Assembly: GCA_002389705.1 (NCBI GenBank)
Contig: DGQJ01000128.1
Span: 2,510-7,668, forward strand
Direction: 5' to 3'
DNA length: 5,159 bases
From: Bacteroidales bacterium UBA4417
GTDB lineage: Bacteria; Bacteroidota; Bacteroidia; Bacteroidales; UBA4417
A program made the translations under genes and the position numbers. The notes beneath the pieces are model-generated. The model was not told where the DNA came from. It ran no database searches and saw only the letters and a list, made by a program, of their open reading frames with translations. Positions 1 through 5,159 of the stretch are shown in pieces. How positions within the stretch are numbered: the first letter of the stretch is position 1; every line of letters begins with the position of its first letter.

Positions 1-2
1 AA

Positions 3-422
3 GCCATGGCTTCGGGATTCATTGAAGGAATTTCGTCAAAAACCTATCTTTTCCCGCATGCCAAGGAACTTCTCGAATACTTGTTTCCCAGGTATATCCT
101 TCATATCATTACCAATGGCTTCGAAGAGGTTCAATTCCGAAAGTTAAAAACTTCGGGGATGGATCGATATTTTACACAAGTGATTACCAGCGAGGCGGCA
201 GGCTTCAAAAAACCGGATCCCGAAATTTTTGAATATGCGCTTCGCCAAACCGGGGCTTTGGCTGCTGAGAGTATTATGATTGGCGATGATCTGGAGGTGG
301 ATATAGCTGGTGCCCGACAGCTGGGTATAGACCAGGTTTATGTGAACCACGACAGGAAACAACATAATGACCCGGTAACCCTGGAAGTGTTTTCGCTTGA
401 CGAAATAATGAATGAATTATAA
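3..422 (+). CDS. YjjG-like HAD-family hydrolase (probable nucleotidase), N-terminus cut off by window edge
   Basis: This is the C-terminal part of a HAD-superfamily subfamily IA phosphatase, most like the YjjG group of noncanonical pyrimidine 5'-nucleotidases, which dephosphorylate nucleoside monophosphates in the cytoplasm. Numbering from the ATG at 6, motif II is IITNGF (Thr36), motif III is GFKKPDPEIF (Lys68/69), and motif IV is MIGDDLEVD (Asp94, Asp95, Asp99), which binds the Mg2+. Motif I, the DxDxT nucleophile at the N-terminus, is absent. The frame is open to the first complete codon at 3-5, so the ATG at 6 is an internal Met and about 90 residues lie outside the window. These proteins are usually 220-235 residues long. 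The gene ends at TAA 420-422 and is followed by a strong hairpin terminator. The HAD assignment is secure. The exact substrate is not, because HAD specificity depends largely on the missing cap region. Confidence 0.9.
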   Translation, partial: AMASGFIEGISSKTYLFPHAKELLEYLFPRYILHIITNGFEEVQFRKLKTSGMDRYFTQVITSEAAGFKKPDPEIFEYALRQTGALAAESIMIGDDLEVDIAGARQLGIDQVYVNHDRKQHNDPVTLEVFSLDEIMNEL

Positions 423-452
423 TAGTATAATTTAATCCGGATCGGATAAGGC

Positions 453-487
453 AAAAAAAAGACCGCTGAAATTCAGCGGTCTTTTTT
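453..487. terminator. Bidirectional intrinsic terminator between convergent genes
   Basis: The arms GACCGCTGAA (461-470) and TTCAGCGGTC (472-481) are perfectly complementary, so a stem of 8-9 GC-rich pairs with a 3-5 base loop can form. Eight A residues (453-460) precede it and six T residues (482-487) follow it. Each strand therefore reads as stem plus U-tract. It sits in the 79-base gap between the HAD gene ending at 422 on plus and the small secreted-protein gene ending at 502 on minus, where it can stop transcription from both. Confidence 0.93.
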
Positions 488-501
488 GTTTTTACTTTTA
501 A

Positions 502-804
502 TTAGTTCTTTTTGGGAACCGGAGCAGCTTCAGTTTTAGCTTCACCTTTTTTGCAACAGCTTTTTCCTTCAGCTTTGGTGCAAGTTTTAGCGCAACCTTC
601 TTTAGATTCGCAACTTTTAGCACAGGCAGCTGATGATTTGGTTTCGGATTTAGCGCAGCATGATTTTGCCGGAGTTTCCTTGCTGGTGCTTACTTTTTCG
701 GTACTGGCTTTAGCAGCAGTAGTTACTTTTTGCGCGGATACTGTAGTTACAGTGAAAGCAAAAATGAGACTGAACAATGAAATTACAAGAGCAACTTTTT
801 TCAT
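502..804 (-). CDS. Small secreted Cys/Lys/Ala-rich protein of unknown function
   Basis: I do not recognise this 100-residue protein as a named family. Residues 1-24 form a clear Sec signal peptide: MKK, a hydrophobic core at about 4-17, and the cleavage site VSA|Q after Ala24. It has no lipobox, so a soluble periplasmic or secreted product is expected. The mature 76 residues hold 17 Lys, 13 Ala, 10 Ser, 9 Thr, 8 Glu and 8 Cys. They contain no Asp, Phe, His, Ile, Leu, Met, Arg, Trp or Tyr, so a hydrophobic core is unlikely. Cysteines lie at 49, 50, 61, 65, 71, 75, 83 and 84: two CAK[S/T]C units flanked by two KSCC units. Metal binding or a disulfide-linked structure is possible but is inference only. 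The ATG at 804 is chosen because the signal peptide starts there, behind an A/T-rich leader with no Shine-Dalgarno. A plus-strand frame over the same DNA is a shadow. The gene stands alone, with a candidate promoter at 844-851 and a terminator downstream. Confidence 0.82.
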   Translation of the reverse strand: MKKVALVISLFSLIFAFTVTTVSAQKVTTAAKASTEKVSTSKETPAKSCCAKSETKSSAACAKSCESKEGCAKTCTKAEGKSCCKKGEAKTEAAPVPKKN

Positions 805-843
805 AAATATAATTTGTTAAATGGTTTCTTGAAAATGGTAACG

Positions 844-851
844 CAAAAGTA
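844..851 (-). promoter_or_regulatory. Candidate Bacteroidota -7 promoter element for the small secreted-protein gene
   Basis: Read on the minus strand this is TACTTTTG, an exact match to the TAnnTTTG -7 consensus of Bacteroidota primary sigma-factor promoters. It lies about 40 bases upstream of the ATG at 804, which would give a leader of roughly 30-35 bases. No good TTTG/TTG -33 element is present 19-23 bases further upstream, only GTCGG, so the call rests on one box plus its position. Confidence 0.42.
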
Positions 852-958
852 TAGGGATTTATTAGACATCCGACTTTCTTTTTTGTTAAAAAGATGTTAA
901 AGATTGGGTGCAAAGCATGTGTATTCTGGCAGCCATAATTCTATAAATACCTGCTAAT

Positions 959-976
959 TTATTTGATATCAAATAA
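959..976. repeat. Perfect 18-bp palindrome, operator-like
   Basis: TTATTTGATATCAAATAA equals its own reverse complement over all 18 bases, with no spacer. Such short uninterrupted palindromes are typical binding sites for dimeric regulators. As an RNA hairpin it would be weak, since the stem is AT-rich and has no room for a loop. It lies about 155 bases upstream of the small secreted-protein ATG and 150 bases beyond the cdsA stop, so its target gene is unclear. The palindrome is seen directly; the operator role is inference. Confidence 0.5.
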
Positions 977-1044
977 CTACATGAAACACACCCGATTTAG
1001 TTAAGTTTGGATTTACTCTCTAAAGCTGATCACTTATTTGTAAA

Positions 1045-1066
1045 CCAGGGACGAATTCGACCCGGG
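1045..1066. repeat. GC-rich imperfect inverted repeat (22 bp)
   Basis: The segment is symmetric about the junction 1055/1056: CC, mismatch, GGG, mismatch, then the palindrome CGAATTCG, then the mirror-image complement. Nine of eleven pairs match. It is a GC-rich island in AT-rich DNA 60-80 bases past the cdsA stop. It might help end or stabilise the cdsA transcript, but no T-tract follows it on the minus strand, so it is not called a terminator. Confidence 0.35.
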
Positions 1067-1125
1067 AATCATATGAAAAATATCAGTAATTTTAGTTACA
1101 GGATGATCTCTAATTTACAGATTAT

Positions 1126-1947
1126 TTACCTGCAAAACAGGGCAAGGTAAACAAAAACTAATGGAGCTGAAATAAGCACTGCATCGAACCGATCGAGCAT
1201 ACCTCCGTGCCCCGGAAGAATACTGCCCGAATCTTTGATACCAAGGCTGCGTTTCAGCATGGATTCAACCAGGTCGCCAAGCGTTCCCGAAATAACGACA
1301 ATGAAGGCAAGTATCAACCAATGTATGGTAGTAAGCTGTACGAAGATTGTAGATAATCCCCATGCCGTTGCTATTGCAAATAATGCACCGCCTGCACTTC
1401 CTTCCCAGGTTTTACCCGGTGAAATACGTTCAAAAAGTTTATGTTTCCCCAATAGCGAACCAACAAGGTAAGCTCCTGTGTCATTTAACCATAACAGCAG
1501 CAGGTAACCAAGTGCAATACCATAATGCATGGGGCCTGAAAGATAAATGTTATCAAAAAAATGAATCATAAGCCCAAAAGGAAGTGCAATGTAAATTATT
1601 CCCAACAGGCTTATGGCGATGTTCAGGAAAGGCTGTTTTTTGTTGCGCCACAATTCGGCAACAAAAATCAAAAAAAGGAACGGAACGATTATCACCAGCC
1701 ATTCCATGAGTATAAAACCGAGTGCATGTGCAGCCAGTACCGAATAGCTTATCATAGTAACAGAAATCGTTAACCATGGCGAAGGCTGCAATTTTTCGTC
1801 AGAAACAATGGTAACAAACTCAGAAATACTGAGATAAGTTATACCCAAAAGCAATATTGAAAAAACAGTTTGACCCAGCCAAACTGAGCCAACCATAATT
1901 ATTACAAAAAAAACTGCTGTCAGCGAGCGGGTAGCAAGGTTATTCAC
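1126..1947 (-). CDS. cdsA: Phosphatidate cytidylyltransferase (CDP-diglyceride synthase)
   Basis: CdsA joins phosphatidic acid and CTP to give CDP-diacylglycerol and pyrophosphate at the inner membrane, the branch point for phosphatidylethanolamine, phosphatidylglycerol and cardiolipin. The 273-residue product has the usual family length and is mostly hydrophobic, with about eight membrane segments. The C-terminal CDS signature is complete at residues 229-255, with SMLKR, IKDSG, LPGHGG and LDRFD, preceded by GDLVES. NDTGAY (155-160) and SPGKTWEG (176-183) are also typical. The start is GTG at 1947. An in-frame stop lies only 18 bases upstream with no ATG between, and the next Met (residue 18) would cut into the first membrane helix. 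The gene overlaps the end of the DUF2007 gene by 8 bases, so its translation is probably coupled to it. It is the last gene of the operon visible here. Confidence 0.97.
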   Translation of the reverse strand: MNNLATRSLTAVFFVIIMVGSVWLGQTVFSILLLGITYLSISEFVTIVSDEKLQPSPWLTISVTMISYSVLAAHALGFILMEWLVIIVPFLFLIFVAELWRNKKQPFLNIAISLLGIIYIALPFGLMIHFFDNIYLSGPMHYGIALGYLLLLWLNDTGAYLVGSLLGKHKLFERISPGKTWEGSAGGALFAIATAWGLSTIFVQLTTIHWLILAFIVVISGTLGDLVESMLKRSLGIKDSGSILPGHGGMLDRFDAVLISAPLVFVYLALFCR

Positions 1948-2146
1948 TTTTAAAATCGAGTATTAGTTGTTTGGCGCTGAAGGCTTCCTCGGTTGGAACA
2001 TAAACTTCGATATCGCCAAACATGTATGCTGAATCTTTTTTATTCATAACAACACATTCAATACCATGGTCGTTCAGATAATTCCGCACCATTTCAACTT
2101 CATAAAGTTGATCGGATGTGTAAATTACAACCCAGTTATCGAACAT
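1940..2146 (-). CDS. DUF2007 family protein (putative signal-transducing protein)
   Basis: This 68-residue cytoplasmic protein has no signal peptide or membrane segment. Its pattern fits the DUF2007 family: an N-terminal strand (NWVVIYTS), a helix (LYEVEMVRNYLNDHGIE), then CVVMNKKDSAYMFGDIEVYVP and a final helix with AKQLILDF. The DUF2007 fold is a small ferredoxin-like alpha/beta domain, and its function is not established. Most members are single domains of 65-80 residues, so this one is complete. It starts at ATG 2146, five bases after the LUD gene's stop codon, and its last 8 bases overlap the cdsA GTG start. Translation is therefore probably coupled on both sides. The family call rests on pattern recognition, not on a profile search. 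Confidence 0.85.
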   Translation of the reverse strand: MFDNWVVIYTSDQLYEVEMVRNYLNDHGIECVVMNKKDSAYMFGDIEVYVPTEEAFSAKQLILDFKSE

Positions 2147-2151
2147 GCATC

Positions 2152-2805
2152 TTAAATTTCGTCCTCAGAGGCTGGTGTTTCCACCAGTATCACAAAAAGC
2201 TGCCTGGGGCCATGAGCGCCCATTACCAGGGTTTTCTCAATATCAGCCGTACGGCTTGGGCCGGTAATTACCGAAAGCATGGAAGGCAGTTTTCCTGAGT
2301 ATTTTTTCTGAATAGCCTCAAAAGCATCTTTCAGATCATCCACAAGCTGATCAACATAAGCTATTACAACATGCGTTTCGGGATACACGTTCAGGCGGCG
2401 GCTGTTTCTCGACGAAACCATAATGCTACCCAAACGCGATACCAGGAATTCGCAACCGGTGATGCCCACGTTCAGTTGCTGCAGACTTTCTTCGTCCGAA
2501 TCGAAAGGAACCCCAGCCTGGGTAAGCAAATACTGCAATTCGGGCTCAGTACAATAAATATTCTGCCATTTACACTCAATATTGAGGGCCGAGAGGGTTG
2601 CTGCAACTTCGGCTTCGTTTTCGCAATAAATAAACACGCCCCCTACTTTTGTAAACTCCTGAGCAAAATTTACGTCAGGGGTATCGCTCATGGGTTTGTA
2701 AACAGGCGAATCGAAATCAACATGGGGAAAAGGATTGTCAGTCTTATATATTAAGGCATGACGTACTTTTTTAAGCACCTTTTCCCTTGATGTACTTTCT
2801 TCCAT
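2152..2805 (-). CDS. LUD-domain protein (LutC/YkgG-like), stand-alone
   Basis: This 217-residue cytoplasmic protein belongs to the LUD (lactate utilisation) superfamily, to which LutC/YkgG and the LUD part of LutB belong. Visible signatures are GITGCEFLVSRLGSIMVSS (114-132), YPETHVVIAYVDQLVDDL (141-158), TGPSRTADIE (181-190) and GAHGP (196-200). The first 110 residues are less conserved. In LutABC the complex oxidises L-lactate together with Fe-S proteins, but no lutA or lutB is present here, so a lactate role cannot be assumed. The gene starts at ATG 2805, behind an A/T-rich leader without a Shine-Dalgarno. The 88-base gap from ftsH is the largest in the operon and could hold a weak internal promoter (TACCTTG on minus at 2845-2851), which I do not call. 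The DUF2007 gene follows after 5 bases. The family is firm; the biochemical function is unknown. Confidence 0.92.
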   Translation of the reverse strand: MEESTSREKVLKKVRHALIYKTDNPFPHVDFDSPVYKPMSDTPDVNFAQEFTKVGGVFIYCENEAEVAATLSALNIECKWQNIYCTEPELQYLLTQAGVPFDSDEESLQQLNVGITGCEFLVSRLGSIMVSSRNSRRLNVYPETHVVIAYVDQLVDDLKDAFEAIQKKYSGKLPSMLSVITGPSRTADIEKTLVMGAHGPRQLFVILVETPASEDEI

Positions 2806-2893
2806 TATGAACTAATATTATTTACCCGACCTGATTTTTTTGAACAAGGTAAATTTAAACATTTTTTATTGCGATAACTGAAAAGATAAAAAC

Positions 2894-4990
2894 TTATACG
2901 GGGATCTCCGGTTTGGGAGGAGCTCCTGTTTCATTATCTTCGGGTAAACCGGCAGCAGGCATCTCTGTTGAATTGCTTTCGGCAGCCGTTGTTTCAGCTT
3001 CTTTCAGTTCTCTGGTATCGCCATTGCTGTTAATCATCACATGATCATGATCAGGGAAAGGACGGACTCCGAATATTTTTTCAAGGTCTTCGCGGAAAAT
3101 AACTTCCTTTTGCAGCAGAATTTCAGCCAGCTGGTTCAGTTTTTCACGATTTTCGGTGAGCAGTTGTTTTGCCTTGTCGTAAGCCTGTTCAACCATTTTA
3201 TGAATTTCTTCATCAATGGTGCGGGCTGTTTCTTCGCTGAACGGCTTCGAGAAAGAATACTCACTCTGACCCGATGAATCATAATAACTAATGTTACCGA
3301 TCTTTTTATTTAAACCATAAAAAGCAACCATGGCATAAGCCTGTTTGGTAACTTTCTCGAGGTCGTTGAGTGCCCCGGTCGAAATTTTCCCGAATACAAT
3401 TTCTTCGGCTGCACGTCCGCCAAGAGTAGCCACCATTTCGTCGATCATCTGCTCGTAGGTAGTAATCTGGCGTTCGTCGGGAAGGTACCATGCGGCGCCC
3501 AGGGCTTTACCACGCGGAACAATAGTAACTTTAACAAGTGGATGGGCATATTCGAGCAGCCAGCTTACAGCGGCATGTCCTGATTCGTGGTAAGCAATAA
3601 CTTTCTTTTCGTGCTGCGAAATAATTTTATTGCGTTTCTCAAGTCCACCTACAATACGATCGATGGCATCGAGGAAATCTTGTTTGCCTATCATTTTTTT
3701 ATCGCTGCGTGCTGCAATAAGCGCTGCTTCGTTGCAGGCATTTGCAATATCAGCGCCCGAAAAACCCGGAGTTTGTTTTGCCAGGAATTCAACGCTCATT
3801 GATTCATCGAGCTTAAGGTTACGCATATGCACTTTAAAAATGGCTTTGCGCTCTTCGAGGTCGGGTAGCTCAATATAAATTTGCCTGTCAAAACGGCCGG
3901 CCCTCAGCAGTGCCCTGTCGAGAATATCGGCGCGGTTGGTAGCTGCAAGAATAATAACACCGGCATTGGTCTGAAAACCGTCCATCTCGGTGAGCAGCTG
4001 GTTAAGCGTATTTTCGCGTTCGTCGTTACCACCGGTCATAGCACTGCGACCACGGGCACGACCTACCGCATCAATTTCATCAATAAAAATAATGCTGGGT
4101 GCTTTTTCCTTTGCCTGCTTAAAGAGGTCGCGCACACGCGAGGCTCCGACGCCTACAAACATTTCGACAAAATCAGAACCTGACAGTGAGAAAAACGGTA
4201 CTTTTGCTTCGCCGGCAACGGCTTTGGCAAGCAGGGTTTTACCTGTGCCGGGAGGGCCAACAAGCAGGGCGCCTTTTGGAATTTTACCTCCCAGGTCAGT
4301 ATATTTTTTGGGATTTTTCAGGAATTCAACAATCTCCATTACCTCCACTTTAGCCTCTTCCAAACCGGCAACATCGTTGAAGTTCAGAGAAACCATGGTG
4401 TCCTTATCGAAAAGCTGGGCTTTCGATTTGCCGATATTAAAAATCTGACCGCCACCGCCGGCACCGCCTTTGGTCATCATACGCATAATGAGGAACCAAA
4501 GCCCTACCAGAACCACAATTGGAAGAATCCAGCCCAGGATGTCGCCACCCCAGTTTTTGCGGGTTACATTTTTAACATAAATCGGGGTGGTAACATTTAC
4601 CTGCGCATCGCGAACATCTTTTTCAAAGGTTTCGACAGATCCAATCTGGTACACGTAATTGGGCGAAGTGGATGTTAATGAATTGGCAGGTTTTACATCC
4701 TTAAATTTAGGAAGGGAGAGTTTTTCCTTTTTGATGTATACTTCAGCCTGCTCTTTGTTTACCAGGTATATCTTATCAATTTCCTGGTTTTCGAGCATCA
4801 CTTTAAGTTCGCCCCAACCAATTTCCTTGGTGGTGGCACCCATATTGTTAAGATAGAGCCCAAAAAGGATTACACCCAGCAAGCCATAAATCCAATAGAA
4901 GTTGAATCTCATCTTTGGCATTTTGGGCATCTTCGGTCCGCCAGGTCCCTGCGATTTATCAGTTTTGTTGTTATTATCTTCGTTACTCAT
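2894..4990 (-). CDS. ftsH: ATP-dependent zinc metalloprotease FtsH
   Basis: FtsH is a membrane-anchored hexameric AAA+ protease that extracts and degrades misfolded membrane proteins and short-lived regulators. The 698-residue product has a charged, Gly/Pro/Met-rich N-terminus, a membrane helix (about 31-47), a periplasmic domain (48-150) and a second helix (151-172). The AAA+ domain follows: Walker A GPPGTGKT (245-252), pore loop FVG (278-280), Walker B IIFIDEID (300-307) and arginine fingers in GRFDR (Arg366, Arg369). The protease site is HESGH (468-472), with Asp543 the probable third zinc ligand. Residues 651-698 are an acidic, Pro-rich tail. ATG 4990 is preferred over the in-frame TTG at 4996: it adds only two residues less and is the usual codon. 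No Shine-Dalgarno is visible. The gene starts 13 bases after the rsfS stop. All key catalytic residues are present. Confidence 0.98.
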   Translation of the reverse strand: MSNEDNNNKTDKSQGPGGPKMPKMPKMRFNFYWIYGLLGVILFGLYLNNMGATTKEIGWGELKVMLENQEIDKIYLVNKEQAEVYIKKEKLSLPKFKDVKPANSLTSTSPNYVYQIGSVETFEKDVRDAQVNVTTPIYVKNVTRKNWGGDILGWILPIVVLVGLWFLIMRMMTKGGAGGGGQIFNIGKSKAQLFDKDTMVSLNFNDVAGLEEAKVEVMEIVEFLKNPKKYTDLGGKIPKGALLVGPPGTGKTLLAKAVAGEAKVPFFSLSGSDFVEMFVGVGASRVRDLFKQAKEKAPSIIFIDEIDAVGRARGRSAMTGGNDERENTLNQLLTEMDGFQTNAGVIILAATNRADILDRALLRAGRFDRQIYIELPDLEERKAIFKVHMRNLKLDESMSVEFLAKQTPGFSGADIANACNEAALIAARSDKKMIGKQDFLDAIDRIVGGLEKRNKIISQHEKKVIAYHESGHAAVSWLLEYAHPLVKVTIVPRGKALGAAWYLPDERQITTYEQMIDEMVATLGGRAAEEIVFGKISTGALNDLEKVTKQAYAMVAFYGLNKKIGNISYYDSSGQSEYSFSKPFSEETARTIDEEIHKMVEQAYDKAKQLLTENREKLNQLAEILLQKEVIFREDLEKIFGVRPFPDHDHVMINSNGDTRELKEAETTAAESNSTEMPAAGLPEDNETGAPPKPEIPV

Positions 4991-5003
4991 TATCAAAAGA
5001 GTA

Positions 5004-5159
5004 TTAATTGTTTTTACTTTTACTTTTTGCTTCTATTTCGATCACATTTTCGCGTGGGGCATCGGCCCACAGTTTCTCCAACTGGTAAAACTCTCTTTTC
5101 TCGGCCTGGAAAATATGCACTACTACATCGAAATAGTCGAGCAGAATCCATTCGCAGTT
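5004..5159 (-). CDS. rsfS: Ribosomal silencing factor RsfS, C-terminal part only
   Basis: Read on the minus strand the right edge encodes 51 residues ending at TAA 5004-5006. The core is [15 protein letters not shown], then [15 protein letters not shown], followed by a Lys/Ser-rich tail. This matches the C-terminal half of RsfS (RsfA/YbeB, DUF143), where the W-[IV]-L-[LI]-D-[YF]-x-D-V-V-V-H-[IV]-F block is the family hallmark. RsfS binds ribosomal protein uL14 on the free 50S subunit and blocks joining of the 30S, lowering translation when nutrients are scarce. Family members are about 105-125 residues, so roughly half the protein and its start lie beyond the window. It sits 13 bases upstream of ftsH in the same direction, so the operon promoter is probably upstream of rsfS or further. 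The segment is short but highly characteristic. Confidence 0.93.
   Translation of the reverse strand, partial: NCEWILLDYFDVVVHIFQAEKREFYQLEKLWADAPRENVIEIEAKSKSKNN

Larger units (their letters stand above)
805..1125. other. Intergenic region without a convincing gene (321 bp)
   Basis: This stretch lies between the start of the small secreted-protein gene and the end of cdsA. It is AT-rich and has stop codons in all frames. The right-hand part should hold the 3' end of the cdsA transcript, but I find no strong hairpin with a U-tract there. The left-hand part holds the candidate promoter at 844-851. Also present are a short direct repeat of GTTAAA (885-890 and 896-901), a perfect palindrome (959-976), a GC-rich imperfect dyad (1045-1066), and a seven-codon ORF on plus beginning at ATG 981, which I do not call as a gene. 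I see no tRNA or known riboswitch. Confidence 0.7.

Noticed and set aside
512..820. 102-residue plus-strand ORF opposite the small secreted-protein gene
   Set aside because: It is antisense to a gene with a clear signal peptide and its own terminator. Its Ala/Leu/Val-rich sequence follows from the Lys/Ala/Ser-rich codons on the other strand.
981..1004. Seven-codon plus-strand ORF (MKHTRFS) just after the 18-bp palindrome
   Set aside because: It is too short to support. There is no plus-strand gene downstream for it to act on as a leader, and no attenuator structure is visible.
1040..1070. tRNA T-arm-like remnant in the GC-rich dyad
   Set aside because: The GGG...CCC around TCGAA-like bases recalls a T-arm, but no acceptor, D or anticodon arm can be drawn around it on either strand.
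1083..1100. Small hairpin GTAA/TTAC downstream of cdsA as a terminator
   Set aside because: It has only four AT-rich pairs, and the short T run beyond it is not adjacent, so it would not be stable enough for intrinsic termination.
1235..1777. Several short ORFs overlapping cdsA in other frames
   Set aside because: They are shadows of cdsA, which matches its family over its whole length and carries the complete signature.
2371..2754. 127-residue plus-strand ORF opposite the LUD gene
   Set aside because: The minus-strand frame has full LUD motifs. The plus-strand product has no recognisable domain or start context.
2806..2893. Possible internal promoter between ftsH and the LUD gene (TACCTTG on minus at 2845-2851)
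   Set aside because: It matches the TAnnTTTG consensus only partly and no -33 TTTG is found at a suitable distance, so it is too weak to call.
3990..4448. 152-residue plus-strand ORF opposite ftsH
   Set aside because: It is a long shadow frame over the conserved AAA+ coding region; its Ser/Pro/Arg-rich sequence is typical of antisense frames.

Overview
The window looks like ordinary chromosomal DNA from a member of the Bacteroidota, probably of the Bacteroidales/Marinilabiliales type. This is inferred from four things: moderately AT-rich DNA, start codons without Shine-Dalgarno sequences behind A/T-rich leaders, a TAnnTTTG-type promoter element, and the gene order rsfS-ftsH-LUD protein-DUF2007-cdsA, which I recall from that phylum. 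The lineage was not confirmed by any search.

Layout. At the left edge, the C-terminal 60% of a YjjG-like HAD phosphatase runs rightward and ends at 422. It converges on a leftward gene for a small secreted Cys/Lys/Ala-rich protein (502-804). A strong hairpin flanked by A and T runs (453-487) lies between them and should terminate transcription from both sides. A 321-base stretch without a gene (805-1125) holds a likely promoter for the small gene, a perfect 18-bp palindrome and a GC-rich imperfect dyad. From 1126 to the right edge all genes lie on the minus strand. In order of transcription they are rsfS (C-terminal part only), ftsH, a stand-alone LUD-domain protein, a DUF2007 protein and cdsA. 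Gaps are 13, 88 and 5 bases, followed by an 8-base overlap, so this is very probably one operon whose main promoter lies to the right of the window.

How the genes may work together. RsfS silences ribosomes when nutrients are short. FtsH degrades membrane and regulatory proteins. CdsA makes CDP-diacylglycerol, the precursor of the major phospholipids. Together they suggest a growth- and envelope-homeostasis operon. The LUD and DUF2007 proteins are its poorly understood members.

I see no mobile element, CRISPR array, RNA gene, toxin-antitoxin pair or defence system here, and no clearly new multi-gene system. The item most worth a second look is the small secreted protein with a nearly mirror-symmetric arrangement of eight cysteines. 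After it come the orphan palindrome and the LUD/DUF2007 pair embedded in a housekeeping operon.
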